Position numbers and translations under genes: made by a program
Shown: piece by piece, positions 21,897 to 30,661 of the stretch
How the letters are laid out: the number at the start of each line of letters is the position of its first letter
How positions within the stretch are numbered: position 1 is the first letter of the stretch
Assembly (NCBI RefSeq): GCF_000069225.1
Contig: NC_010407.1
Span: 2,356,001-2,420,000, forward strand
Direction of reading: 5' to 3'
From: Clavibacter sepedonicus
GTDB lineage: Bacteria; Actinomycetota; Actinomycetes; Actinomycetales; Microbacteriaceae
DNA length: 64,000 nt
The notes under the pieces: model-generated
Told to the model about the DNA's origin: nothing
What the model saw: only the letters and a program-made list of their open reading frames with translations
Database searches by the model: none

Positions 21897-22924
21897 CGGT
21901 GGTCGGCGGCGGCCGCATCGGACGGCTGCGCGCCGCCCTGCTCGTGGGGATGGGGCACGACGCCGAGATCGTCGACCCGCAGCTGGATCCCCGCGCCGAG
22001 CCCTTCCTCGTGCACCCGGACGTGGCGAGCGCGCCCGGCGCACCCGCCGTCTGGATCGTCGCGACGCCCACGTCGACGCACCTGCGGATCATCCGCGAGA
22101 TCGTCGCCCGGGAGCCCGCGGCGGCGGTGCTCGTGGAGAAGCCGGTCTGCTCCCCCGAGGACCTGCCCGCCCTGCTGAGCCTGCTGGCGGAGCACCCGGA
22201 CCTCGTGCTGGAGGTGGCGTCGCAGTACCAGGACAGCATCGCGATCCGCGCCCTGGGGCACGAGGCCCGCATCCGCCCGCATCACGCCCTGAGTGTGAGC
22301 TTCGTCAAGGACCGGCGTCCCGACGAGGCCCGCGGACGCTTCACCGACTGGGTCGCCGGGGTGCTCGGCTACGAGTGGCCGCACATCTACGCCATCGCCC
22401 GCTCCCTCGGGGTCGCCGGCGACGACCTGCGCGAGACCGCGCCCGGCCGGTCCGCGCTCGATCTCGCGGACGTCGACGGGTACCTCGTCGAGGCCCGCTA
22501 CGCCACCACCTCCGGTAGCGGGCGCGACGTCACGTTGCACAGCCGGATCGCGGGTGCATCGGAGCTCGTCCCCGCCGACGGGTGGGGCGAGGCGCGGTGC
22601 GACCCCGCGAACCACCGCGTGGTGCGACTGGACGACGGCCGCGAGCGGATCACACTGTGGCTGGCCCCGTCGTACGCCTCGTCGACGACGTTCCCGTCGG
22701 CGCAGACAGCCCTGCTCGTCCACGAAGGGCCAGACGGCCACAGGGTGCGCGACATCCCCGACGACCCGCTGCGGATCTCGATGCGCGACTCCCTCCTGCG
22801 GCTCGTCATCCGGCGGCCGCGGCGCATGGACGTCGACCTCGACATGATCGAGCACACCGACCTCCTGCTCGAGCTCGGGTCACCCCCGACCCCGGAGCTG
22901 AGCGGGACGCATGCGTTCCGCTGA
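21887..22924 (+). CDS. Gfo/Idh/MocA family oxidoreductase (first of two)
   Basis: A 345-residue NAD(P)-dependent oxidoreductase. The N terminus VRVTVVGGGRIGRLRAAL is the Rossmann loop, and VLVEKPVCSPEDLPALL is the family EKP motif with the catalytic Lys. The C-terminal domain is divergent (DWVAGVLGYEWPHIYAIAR). The GTG at 21887 has AGGAGG seven bases upstream and overlaps the SAHH-like gene. Enzymes of this family oxidise or reduce sugar or cyclitol hydroxyls and imines; the substrate here is unknown. Two divergent copies in tandem suggest sequential steps or a heteromer. Confidence 0.82.
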   Translation: MRVTVVGGGRIGRLRAALLVGMGHDAEIVDPQLDPRAEPFLVHPDVASAPGAPAVWIVATPTSTHLRIIREIVAREPAAAVLVEKPVCSPEDLPALLSLLAEHPDLVLEVASQYQDSIAIRALGHEARIRPHHALSVSFVKDRRPDEARGRFTDWVAGVLGYEWPHIYAIARSLGVAGDDLRETAPGRSALDLADVDGYLVEARYATTSGSGRDVTLHSRIAGASELVPADGWGEARCDPANHRVVRLDDGRERITLWLAPSYASSTTFPSAQTALLVHEGPDGHRVRDIPDDPLRISMRDSLLRLVIRRPRRMDVDLDMIEHTDLLLELGSPPTPELSGTHAFR

Positions 22925-23918
22925 CGTCGCGCTCCTCGGGTACGGCGCGATGGGACGCGCGTACCACCGCCTGCTCCGGACGCACCCGGACCTCGTGCCG
23001 CTCGTGGGCCGGCTGCACGTAGGCTCCCGCCGCGCGCCCGAGCCATGGGAGCCGCTCGACGACCGGGACGCCGTCGGAACCCTGGACGACGCGCTCGCGG
23101 AGGGCCCGCCGGCGGTGATCATCGCGACCCCGCCGCCGACCCACGAGGCGCTCGCCCACCGCGCCCTCGACCTCGGGGCGCACGTGCTGGTCGAGAAGCC
23201 GGCGGCGCTGACCGGCGACGGCATCCGGGCCCTGAACCGGCACGCGGACGCGGCGGGCCGGAGCGTGCAGGTCGTCAGCCAGCTGCGTCAGGTCGCGGCG
23301 TGGGGACGGGCGCGCGATCGGATCCGCGCGGGCGCGCTGGGCATCGTCCGCAGCGCGCTCGTGGACATCCCGCTCTGGCGGTCGGACGCCTACTTCGCCG
23401 CGTCGCCCGCGCGCTCGGAGCACGAGCTCGCGAACCTCGCGTACCACGAGCTCGACCTCGCGATCTGGTGCCTCGGACCGGTCGACGGGGTCACGGTCGT
23501 GCCGGCGCACGTCGGCGCCGGGGAGGATCGCGCCACCCGGCACCCGCCGTTCACCGCGGTCCTCGAGCAGGCATCCGGCTGCCTCACCACGCTGCGCTAC
23601 ACGACGCGCGCCTTCCCGGGCCGGGCGCCCCGGGTGACGATCGACGGCACCGCCGGGTCGCTCGTGCTCGAGTCGGGCGCCGCGGTCGTGGATCTCGCGC
23701 CCCCGGCCGTCGACGTGCCCGACGCCGGCCTCTACGCGCGCCAGACCTCCGTGCCCGAGGTGGACCCGGACTGGCTCGCCCCCCACGCCGCGCAGCTGCG
23801 CGGCTTCCTCGCCGATCCGTCGCGGACGTCACCGCGGCGCATCGACGAGACCTCTGTCCGCACCACCGACCTCATCCACCGAATCCAGCGCCACCTGAAC
23901 AGAGAGGAACCGGCATGA
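22911..23918 (+). CDS. Gfo/Idh/MocA family oxidoreductase (second of two)
   Basis: A 335-residue oxidoreductase: VALLGYGAMGRAYHRLL is the NAD(P) loop, VIIATPPPTHEALAHRAL and HVLVEKPAAL the EKP motif, and NLAYHELDLAIWCLGPVDG the conserved catalytic-His segment of the substrate domain. It is closer to the canonical family than its upstream neighbour. The ATG overlaps the preceding gene by 14 bases, and the stop overlaps the radical SAM start by four. Likely redox chemistry on a sugar- or amino-acid-like intermediate of the same pathway. Confidence 0.87.
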   Translation: MRSADVALLGYGAMGRAYHRLLRTHPDLVPLVGRLHVGSRRAPEPWEPLDDRDAVGTLDDALAEGPPAVIIATPPPTHEALAHRALDLGAHVLVEKPAALTGDGIRALNRHADAAGRSVQVVSQLRQVAAWGRARDRIRAGALGIVRSALVDIPLWRSDAYFAASPARSEHELANLAYHELDLAIWCLGPVDGVTVVPAHVGAGEDRATRHPPFTAVLEQASGCLTTLRYTTRAFPGRAPRVTIDGTAGSLVLESGAAVVDLAPPAVDVPDAGLYARQTSVPEVDPDWLAPHAAQLRGFLADPSRTSPRRIDETSVRTTDLIHRIQRHLNREEPA

Positions 23919-25177
23919 CGCACGTCATGTTCACCATCGTCGAGGACGAGTTCTCCCGCGACTTCCTGCAGCACCCCTTGGATGCGCTGATCGCCGCATC
24001 CGTGCTCGCCCGCGACGGGCACGACGTCGCGATCTGGGACCAGCGCGTCGCGAAGATCCCGCCGACGGGGCTCGACCCCGCGTACGTCGTGGTGGTGACC
24101 GCCATCGCCGACCGGGCACAGTGCTACCCGCTCGACCTCGCTCCTGTGCGGAGGTCGGTGGAGGGGATCCGCGACCGGTGGCCGCAGGCGCGCGTCATCG
24201 CCGTCGGCCCGCACGGCACGCAGCTGCCCCAGCCCACGCTCGAGGACCTCGGGGTCGACTACGTCGCGCGCGGCGAGGCCGACGCGGCGGCCATCGGCGC
24301 GGTGGCGCTGCTCGAGGAGGGCGGCGCGCCCCTGTCGCGCGTCCTGCCGTTCTCGGGCCGGTTCGCGCCGCTCTCCGCCGAGGAGATGCCGGTGCCCGAC
24401 TACGACCTCATCGACGCGAGCGCGTACACGGCGGAGACCTTCACCGACGGATCCCTGCACCGCAGCACCTGCGGCATCGTCCTCGGCGTGCGGGGCTGCA
24501 CCTACGGCTGCTCCTTCTGCCACCTGCCGTTCGGCACGAGGATGCGCGCCGAGCCCGTCGAGACGACGCTGGCGACCATCGAGCAGCAGACCTCGCGCGG
24601 GGTGTCGGACATCTTCTTCCTCGACTACGTCTTCGGCCTCCACCGGTCCTTCTACACGGACCTGTGCCGGGAGATGACGGGCCGCGGCGTGAGCTGGACG
24701 GGGCAGACCCGCACGGAGGTCGTGCTCCGCACCGACGTCACGACCTGGGCGGAGGCGGGGTGCCGCGGGATGTGGCTGGGCGCCGAGTCGCCCGCGGTGA
24801 GCGAGACCGGGGTGGGCAAGCGGATCCCCGCCGAGAAGATCCAGCAGGCCATCGAGAAGCTGTCGCACGCGGGCATCACCCCGTTCGCGTTCGTGCTGCT
24901 GGGGCTGCCGGACGACCCCACGTGCCGCTCGGGGGAGATCGTGGACTGGGCAGCGACGATCCCCGGCTACTTCGGCCTGAACCAGCTCTTCCTGCGTCCC
25001 GGCACGCCGCTGTACGACGAGATCGCGGCGCGCTACTCGCCGGACGGGCCCCCGCGCGACTGGTACGGGGTCGACCGCATCACGCAGCGGTACCGGCAGG
25101 AGTACCCCGCCGACCTCGACGACCTCGAGCGCCGGCTGCAGGCGCTGCCGAACTACATCGGGAACGCGCTGTACTGA
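23915..25177 (+). CDS. B12-binding-domain radical SAM protein
   Basis: A 420-residue radical SAM enzyme. Residues 1-150 have the cobalamin-binding-like Rossmann fold found in BchE/class B enzymes (LIAASVLARDGHDVAIWD), although no DxHxxG motif is seen. The cluster cysteines are C195, C199 and C202 in RGCTYGCSFCH (CX3CX2C). GMWLGAESPAVSETGVGK and FAFVLLGLPDD are later SAM-radical signature strands. Such enzymes methylate or rearrange unactivated carbons. It overlaps the upstream gene by four bases, and its stop shares one base with the next start (TGATG). It is probably the key carbon-modifying step of the operon. Confidence 0.88.
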   Translation: MTHVMFTIVEDEFSRDFLQHPLDALIAASVLARDGHDVAIWDQRVAKIPPTGLDPAYVVVVTAIADRAQCYPLDLAPVRRSVEGIRDRWPQARVIAVGPHGTQLPQPTLEDLGVDYVARGEADAAAIGAVALLEEGGAPLSRVLPFSGRFAPLSAEEMPVPDYDLIDASAYTAETFTDGSLHRSTCGIVLGVRGCTYGCSFCHLPFGTRMRAEPVETTLATIEQQTSRGVSDIFFLDYVFGLHRSFYTDLCREMTGRGVSWTGQTRTEVVLRTDVTTWAEAGCRGMWLGAESPAVSETGVGKRIPAEKIQQAIEKLSHAGITPFAFVLLGLPDDPTCRSGEIVDWAATIPGYFGLNQLFLRPGTPLYDEIAARYSPDGPPRDWYGVDRITQRYRQEYPADLDDLERRLQALPNYIGNALY

Positions 25178-26364
25178 TGCCCGGTCATGTCCTCGTCACG
25201 GTGCCGCCCGCCTCCGCGCACTCCTACGACCACGTCGGGTACGCGGTCGACCTCGTGGTCGCGGGCGCCATCGCGGCCGCGTGCGGGGACGCTGGCGGCG
25301 CCGGCCCGGGGGCGACCGTCGCGGTGACGCGGGACGACCACAACATCCCCGCGGTCGCGGCGGGGCCGCCGGCCGACCTGGCGCACCTGCGAGGCATGGC
25401 GCGGAGCATCGTGGGGCGGCCGGTCGCCATTGCGGGAACGGGTGCGCCGCCGATCCAGGACCTCGCGCGCGGCGTGTGGTCTGAGCTGGACGCCCGCGGG
25501 GTGCTCGAGAGCGCGACGTACAAGCGGATGCAGTGCCCGGCGTGCCGCACGCTCGCCGACACCGCGGGATCCGTCGCGCGCTGCCCGACCTGCGGCGCGA
25601 CGGGCCTCGTGCTCCGCTCGGAGCGGAACTGGTTCCTGCGGACCGCTCCCTTTCAGGAGGCGCTCGGGGCCTGGCGCGACGGGGTGGCGCTGCGCGGCCC
25701 CGCCGTGCCGCTCGCCCGGGCCGCGCCCGCCGCCCCCGCCCGGCTCAGCGTCTCGCGCGCCGCCGAGCGCACCGGCGGGGCGGGCGTCGCCGTGCCGGGG
25801 GACGCCGACCAGGTGATCCACTCGGGTCTCGTGGCCGCGTGCAGCTACCTCCTCGAGCGGCCGGAGGGCGGCTGGGCGGCGGCGGGCACCCGTGTCCAGG
25901 TCTGCGGGAAGGGGCTCGTGAACCTGCACCTGACGCTCGTCCCCCTGCTCTGCACCGTCCTAGGGCTGCCGCGCGCCGACGTCATCCACGTGCACCACCA
26001 CGTGTCGGTCGACGGCCGATCCCCGCAGGCGGCGTCCGCCGACGGCACGACGGCGTCGCGCCTGCTCACGGATCATGGGCCCGCCGCGCTCCGCTGGTGG
26101 ATCCTGCGCCTCGGCCTCCCCCGGCGCGACGCGGCCCTGCGCCTCCGCGACCTCGCCCGCCTGGCCGACCGGGAGCTGCCCCGGCTGCGCGCGGGCTCGG
26201 TCGCGGCCCACCCTCCGAGGCTCGCCGCGCTGGACGCGCTCGACCTGGGCGGCATGACGCGCGCGCTCCTCGCCGGACCCGCGGACGGCGCGCCCGAGGA
26301 CACGGCACCGGGACGTGCTCACGATGGGATCGCCGGGTTCGTCCGCTGGGCCACGGCGCCGTGA
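25177..26364 (+). CDS. Methionyl-tRNA-synthetase-like class I protein, degenerate
   Basis: A 395-residue protein with the layout of a MetRS catalytic domain but without a full anticodon-binding region. The N terminus LVTVPPASAHSYDHVGYAV sits where HIGH should be, reading HVGY at 19-22. A zinc-knuckle-like set C120/C123/C136/C139 (CPAC, CPTC) matches the MetRS connective peptide. VCGKGLVNLH matches the VGKDI.RFH strand. The KMSKS site is replaced by SVDGRSPQAASAD with no Lys. It is therefore unlikely to charge tRNA normally and may form an adenylate or amide bond for a metabolite, as other repurposed synthetases do. The next gene overlaps by four bases. Confidence 0.75.
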   Translation: MPGHVLVTVPPASAHSYDHVGYAVDLVVAGAIAAACGDAGGAGPGATVAVTRDDHNIPAVAAGPPADLAHLRGMARSIVGRPVAIAGTGAPPIQDLARGVWSELDARGVLESATYKRMQCPACRTLADTAGSVARCPTCGATGLVLRSERNWFLRTAPFQEALGAWRDGVALRGPAVPLARAAPAAPARLSVSRAAERTGGAGVAVPGDADQVIHSGLVAACSYLLERPEGGWAAAGTRVQVCGKGLVNLHLTLVPLLCTVLGLPRADVIHVHHHVSVDGRSPQAASADGTTASRLLTDHGPAALRWWILRLGLPRRDAALRLRDLARLADRELPRLRAGSVAAHPPRLAALDALDLGGMTRALLAGPADGAPEDTAPGRAHDGIAGFVRWATAP

Positions 26365-27533
26365 CCCCGGCCGTGACGCGGCTCTCCCGCCGCCTCCTCG
26401 CCCTGCTCGTGCTCGTCCGCGCGGCGGGGTTCACCTCGATCGTGGCCGTGGTGTGGTTCCGCGGACAGCACGCCACGGGCGAGATCGCGGTGATCCTCAC
26501 GGCGTTCGGCGTCGGATCCGTGCTGCTCCCGGCAGCCGCGGGCCTCCTCCTCGGCGAACGGCCGCTCCGACCCGTGCTCGTGGCGACGCTCGTGCTCAAC
26601 GGCGCCGCCCTGATGCTCCTGCCGCTCACCGCGGGTGCGTCGCTCGCGCTGCCCACCGCCGCCATGTTCGCGATCGGCGCGTCGTCGAGCCTCGCGCGGT
26701 CGCTCATCGGGACGCTCCTCACGGTCGCCGCCCCCGCGGACCGGCAGGCACGGACGCAGTCGATCATCTCCTGGAGCGCGAACGTCGGCGGCGTCGTGGC
26801 CACGGGCATCGCCGGTCTCGTCGCCGCGTCGGGCTCGGACCTCGGGCCGCTCTTCGCCGTGGAGGGCGCGGTGCTGCTGGTCGCGGCGTCCCTCATCCCC
26901 CGCGCCGCCGCCGTCACGCGCGCGGCACCGTCAGGCGCCCCCGGCATCCGGGGCACCGTGACGCGCCTGCGGTCCGCGCTCGTGCTCGCGGCGGGGGCGA
27001 CCGCCGTGATGCAGGGCCTCGGCATGCAGTTCGCGCTCACGACGGCGACCCCGGAGTCGTACGTGTACGCGGCGCTGACCAACGTCGTGCTCCTGATCGT
27101 CGCGCAGCCGGTGGTGCTGCGCGTCGTCCGCGACGCCTCCGCGCCCGCCTACCTCGTCGCCGGCTTCGCGGGGGCGGCGGTGACCGCGGTCGCGGTCGCG
27201 GCGACCGACAGCTGGCTGGTCTTCGGCGTCGCCTGGACCGCGTGCGAGCTGCTCCTGACGGCGGGCATGGTGCCCGCGATCCTCGCCCGGACGCCGGCGT
27301 CACTGCATGTGGCCGCGCTCGGCGTGGTCGGGTCGTCCTGGGGGCTGACGGCCGCCCTCATGCCACCCGTCATCGCAGCCGCCGTCACCGCCGCGGGGGC
27401 GACGGGCAGCTGGGGCGTGTTCGTCGCCATCGGGGTGGTCGCGTCGCTCGGATCCGCGCTCGCGATCGGGCTCCGGCCGGGCGCGCGCCCGACCGAGGGG
27501 CGCGACGACCGGGAGGAGCCGGTGCTCGGCTGA
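26361..27533 (+). CDS. MFS transporter, probable product exporter
   Basis: A 390-residue membrane protein with about 12 hydrophobic helices and a central basic loop, the size and pattern of major facilitator permeases. ASSSLARSLIGTLLTVAAPADRQ and SIISWSANVGGVVATG resemble exporter-type MFS helices 4-5. The start is GTG 26361, overlapping the MetRS-like stop as GTGA. As the last gene of the operon it is the natural candidate to export the pathway product or confer self-resistance. It is convergent with the nitrilase gene seven bases away. Confidence 0.8.
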   Translation: MTPAVTRLSRRLLALLVLVRAAGFTSIVAVVWFRGQHATGEIAVILTAFGVGSVLLPAAAGLLLGERPLRPVLVATLVLNGAALMLLPLTAGASLALPTAAMFAIGASSSLARSLIGTLLTVAAPADRQARTQSIISWSANVGGVVATGIAGLVAASGSDLGPLFAVEGAVLLVAASLIPRAAAVTRAAPSGAPGIRGTVTRLRSALVLAAGATAVMQGLGMQFALTTATPESYVYAALTNVVLLIVAQPVVLRVVRDASAPAYLVAGFAGAAVTAVAVAATDSWLVFGVAWTACELLLTAGMVPAILARTPASLHVAALGVVGSSWGLTAALMPPVIAAAVTAAGATGSWGVFVAIGVVASLGSALAIGLRPGARPTEGRDDREEPVLG

Positions 27534-27539
27534 GACGGA

Positions 27540-28379
27540 TCAGACCGCCTGCTCGAGCCCCCGCCGTCGATTGGCGAGCACGGGCAGCGTGCTGCGCGCA
27601 GCCTCGACGGCCGACGGGTCGATGTCGACGACGAGCAGCTCCTCCTCGCCGCCGAGGCGGTGCAGCACCTCGCCGAGCGGGGAGACGACGGCGCTGCGGC
27701 CGATGCCCGTGGGCGCGCCGCTCGCGGGGTCGTGGCCGCGGGATCCCGCCTCGAGCGTCGCGGGGTCGCCCTGGCCGACCGCGACCACGAAGGTCGTGGA
27801 GTCGAGCGCGCGGGCCCGCAGCAGGAGGTCCCACTGGTCGGCCTTGCCGGGGCCGGCGCCCCAGCTCGCGCACACGATGCTGACCACGGCGCCCCGGTCG
27901 GCGCCCGCGAGGAAGAGCGCGGGGAACCGCACGTCGTAGCAGGTGGCGAGCGATGCGCGGGTGCCGCCGACCTGGATCACGGCGACGGCATCGCCCGGGT
28001 CGACGGCGTCGGACTCGCGGAACCCGAACGCGTCGAAGAGGTGGATCTTGTCGTACGAGGATGCGCCCTCGGCCGGCGCTCCCGCGGGCCGAGCGACCAG
28101 CAGCGTGTTGCGCACCCGCCCGTCCGCGCCGGGAGTGAACATGCCCGCCACGATCACCACGCCGAGCCTTTCGGCGATCGCCCGCACGCCCGACGCCCAC
28201 GGTCCGTCGAGCGGCTCCGCGATCTCGGGCAGCGGGTTCCCGAACGCGCGCTGCGCCGCCTCCGGGAACACCACGAGCTCGGCGCCCTGCCGCGCGGCGT
28301 CCTCCGCGAAGCGCCCGATCCGTGCGAGGTTCTCCGCGGGATCCGGCGAGCTGATGATCTGTGCGAGCGCGATCTTCAT
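27540..28379 (-). CDS. Carbon-nitrogen hydrolase (nitrilase superfamily)
   Basis: A 279-residue hydrolase with the complete catalytic triad: E40 in LVVFPEAAQ, K111 in YDKIHLFDAFG and C147 in ATCYDVRFP. The overall sequence resembles omega-amidase/Nit-type or deaminated-glutathione-amidase enzymes that hydrolyse amides rather than nitriles. ATG 28379 has GAGGAGG upstream. It is divergent from a GntR regulator across a TGTATACA palindrome that also occurs before the MHS transporter, so it probably belongs to a small amide-catabolism regulon with that transporter and the DUF2848 protein. Confidence 0.88.
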   Translation of the reverse strand: MKIALAQIISSPDPAENLARIGRFAEDAARQGAELVVFPEAAQRAFGNPLPEIAEPLDGPWASGVRAIAERLGVVIVAGMFTPGADGRVRNTLLVARPAGAPAEGASSYDKIHLFDAFGFRESDAVDPGDAVAVIQVGGTRASLATCYDVRFPALFLAGADRGAVVSIVCASWGAGPGKADQWDLLLRARALDSTTFVVAVGQGDPATLEAGSRGHDPASGAPTGIGRSAVVSPLGEVLHRLGGEEELLVVDIDPSAVEAARSTLPVLANRRRGLEQAV

Positions 28380-28392
28380 GGTCCTCCTCGTG

Positions 28393-28402
28393 ATGTATAC
28401 AT
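28393..28402. promoter_or_regulatory. GntR operator, TGTATACA palindrome (site 1)
   Basis: ATGTATACAT is a perfect palindrome between the divergent nitrilase and GntR genes, 14 bases from the nitrilase start and 5 bases from the GntR start. It overlaps the likely -10 of GntR. The same TGTATACA core recurs at 30662. FadR-type GntR proteins commonly bind short palindromes of this kind. Confidence 0.65.
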
Positions 28403-28407
28403 AGCGT

Positions 28408-29082
28408 ATGCGAGAACGGGCGGGCGATCCAGGCACCTCGGCGAGCGCCCTCTCCGGCCGCGAGCGGGCCTACGAGTTCCTGCACGCGCACGTCCTCACC
28501 GACCCGGATCAGCAGGGCGCGTTCCTCAACGAGCAGGAGCTCGCCGAGCGCATCGGCGTCTCCCGCACGCCCGTCCGCGAGGCCCTGCTGCTGCTCGCCG
28601 CCGACGACCTGGTGGAGATGATCCCCAAGCGCGGCGCGCGCATCCCCGTCATCACCGGCCGCCAGATCGCCGAGCTGATGGAGTTCCGCGGCGTCCTCGA
28701 GCGCCACGCGGCCACGAGCGCGGTGGAGCACCATCGCACGCCGCTCGACGCGATGCGCGAGGTGCTCGAGCAGCAGCGCGCGATGGTCGAGGAGCCGCCG
28801 CGCGAGAGCGGCCGTGCGTTCATCGAGCACGACCGTCGGTTCCACCAGCTGCTCGTCGACGCGGCGGGCAGCGAGCTCATGAGCCGCACCTACGCGAAGC
28901 TCCGCGCCCGCCAGATCCTCGTGGGCGTCGAGGCGCTCTACCGCGCCACCGACCGGCAGGACCGGGTCTGCGAGGAGCACGCCGGCATCGTCGACGCGCT
29001 GGCCGCGGGCGATGCCCAGGCCGCGCGCGACGCGATCGACCGCCACCTCGCCGTCACGCTCGACGTGCTGCTGCGCGCCTGA
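28408..29082 (+). CDS. GntR family regulator, FCD (FadR-type) domain
   Basis: A 224-residue regulator. The N-terminal winged helix is FLNEQELAERIGVSRTPVRE with LLAADDLVEMIPKRGARIP as the wing. The C-terminal all-helical FCD domain (MEFRGVLERHAATSAV, FIEHDRRFHQLLVDAAGS, EEHAGIVDALAAGD) carries the metal/ligand-binding Asp and His residues. Effector is unknown; a carboxylic acid is typical. The palindrome overlapping its promoter suggests autoregulation and control of the divergent nitrilase. ATG 28408 lies close behind the AT-rich promoter, so the transcript may be leaderless. Confidence 0.92.
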   Translation: MRERAGDPGTSASALSGRERAYEFLHAHVLTDPDQQGAFLNEQELAERIGVSRTPVREALLLLAADDLVEMIPKRGARIPVITGRQIAELMEFRGVLERHAATSAVEHHRTPLDAMREVLEQQRAMVEEPPRESGRAFIEHDRRFHQLLVDAAGSELMSRTYAKLRARQILVGVEALYRATDRQDRVCEEHAGIVDALAAGDAQAARDAIDRHLAVTLDVLLRA

Positions 29083-29189
29083 TTCCCGCCGCGGCCGCCG
29101 CCGTGCGGATCCGCCGAGCGACCCGGAACGCGACGACGCCGGGACCCCGGAGGCGGGGATCCGGGCCCCGCCGGGTCGCGCGGCGAACG

Positions 29190-30587
29190 TCAGACCCGTG
29201 CCGCCGCCACGCCCTCGGCGCCGGTGCGCACGTACTCCTCGTCCTCGGACGCGTCGGAGTCGCGGCCCATCGCGAGGTCCACGAGCGTGAGCACGACCGC
29301 GGCCGTGAGGTAGAGCGCGATGCCGACCCAGCTGCCGGTCTCCTCGTAGATGATCGTGAACATCAGCGGCGCGATGGCCCCGCCGATCACGCCCGCGATC
29401 GTGTACGCGAGCGAGGCACCCGTGTAGCGGAGCCGCGGCGAGAACTGCTCGATGATGTACGCCGCCTGCGGCCCGTACATGAAGGAGTGGAAGAAGAGGC
29501 CGAGCACGATGCCCACTCCGAGCACGAAGGTCGACGAGCCGTCGGTGATCGCGAAGAAGACGTACGCCCAGACGGCCGCGCCCACCGCGGCGGCCGCGTA
29601 CAGCGCCCGGCGGTTGATGCGGTCGCTCACGGCGCCCGCGAACGGGATCGTGAACAGCTGCACGGCGGATCCCACGAGCACCGCCACGAGCACCTGGCTG
29701 CGCTCGAAGCCGAGCGAGTTGACGCCGTAGGTGAGCGTGAAGACGGTGAAGAGCGCGTAGAGGACGTCGGGTCCGACGCGGGACAGGATCGCCGCGACGA
29801 GCGGCCGCATCTGCGTGCGGAAGACCTCCGACACGGGCGCGCTCGGCCGGTCGCCGCGCTCCTGGAGCGCCTTGAACACGGGGGTGTCCTCGAGCTTCAG
29901 GCGGATCCAGAGGCCGAACGCCACGAGCAGCGCCGAGAGGAGGAAGGCGACGCGCCAGCCCCAGTCGAGGAAGTCCTCCTCGGTGAGCAGCACGGTCAGC
30001 AGCGCCAGCGCGCCGTTGGCGAGCAGGTTGCCGGCGGGCGGGCCGACCTGCGCGGCCGACGACCAGAACCCGCGCTTGCGCGGATCCCCGAACTCGCTCG
30101 AGAGCAGCACCGCGCCGCCCCACTCGCCGCCGACGCCCACACCCTGCGCGAAGCGGAGGAGCACCAGGATGATCGGCGCCGCGAGCCCGATGGTCGCGTA
30201 GCCGGGGAGCACGCCGATGAGGAACGTCGCGATGCCGATGAGCAGCAGCGTGAGCACGAGCACGGGCTTCCGGCCGATCTTGTCGCCGAGCCGCCCGAAG
30301 ACGAACCCGCCGACGGGGCGCGACACGTAGCCGACCGCGTAGGTGGAGAACGCGAGGATCGTCGCCGTGTAGGGATCCGACGACGGGAAGAAGACGACGG
30401 GGAACACGACGGCGCTGGCCGCCGAATAGACGGCGAAGTCGTACCACTCGAGCGAGGTGCCGGTGAGGCTCGCGGTGAACGCCTTCACGAGCTCGCGGCG
30501 GGTGGGCTTCTCGGTCGCGGCGGGTGCCGCGGGCGCGCCGGATGCGGGCGCGGGCGTCGCCGGGGAGGCGGTGGGGTCGTCGGCCAT
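29190..30587 (-). CDS. MHS-family metabolite:proton symporter (MFS)
   Basis: A 465-residue, 12-helix permease. TSLEWYDFAVYSAASAVVFP, YVSRPVGGFVFGRLGDKIGR and RFAQGVGVGGEWGGAVLL are signatures of the metabolite:H+ symporter group (ShiA/ProP/KgtP type), which imports organic acids, betaines or similar. The N-terminal 30 residues are Ala/Pro-rich. ATG 30587 follows AGGAG. The operator-like TGTATACA lies 75 bases upstream in the divergent promoter shared with the DUF2848 gene, linking it to the GntR regulator at 28.4 kb. Confidence 0.92.
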   Translation of the reverse strand: MADDPTASPATPAPASGAPAAPAATEKPTRRELVKAFTASLTGTSLEWYDFAVYSAASAVVFPVVFFPSSDPYTATILAFSTYAVGYVSRPVGGFVFGRLGDKIGRKPVLVLTLLLIGIATFLIGVLPGYATIGLAAPIILVLLRFAQGVGVGGEWGGAVLLSSEFGDPRKRGFWSSAAQVGPPAGNLLANGALALLTVLLTEEDFLDWGWRVAFLLSALLVAFGLWIRLKLEDTPVFKALQERGDRPSAPVSEVFRTQMRPLVAAILSRVGPDVLYALFTVFTLTYGVNSLGFERSQVLVAVLVGSAVQLFTIPFAGAVSDRINRRALYAAAAVGAAVWAYVFFAITDGSSTFVLGVGIVLGLFFHSFMYGPQAAYIIEQFSPRLRYTGASLAYTIAGVIGGAIAPLMFTIIYEETGSWVGIALYLTAAVVLTLVDLAMGRDSDASEDEEYVRTGAEGVAAARV

Positions 30588-30661
30588 GGGGCTCCTCGGG
30601 TGGGTGGGGCCGTGCGGTGGATCCGGCGATCGGACCCCGCCCGGCGTCCGGTCGGTGTGTT

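Noticed and set aside
25177..26364. Hydrazine synthetase (MetRS-like plus cupin) assignment
   Set aside because: No cupin domain and no N-hydroxylating monooxygenase is encoded nearby.
29118..29179. Long-range stem (GCGACCCGG with CCGGGTCGC) between gntR and the MHS gene as a terminator
   Set aside because: The loop is over 40 bases and other GC pairings compete, so it is not convincing as a terminator.
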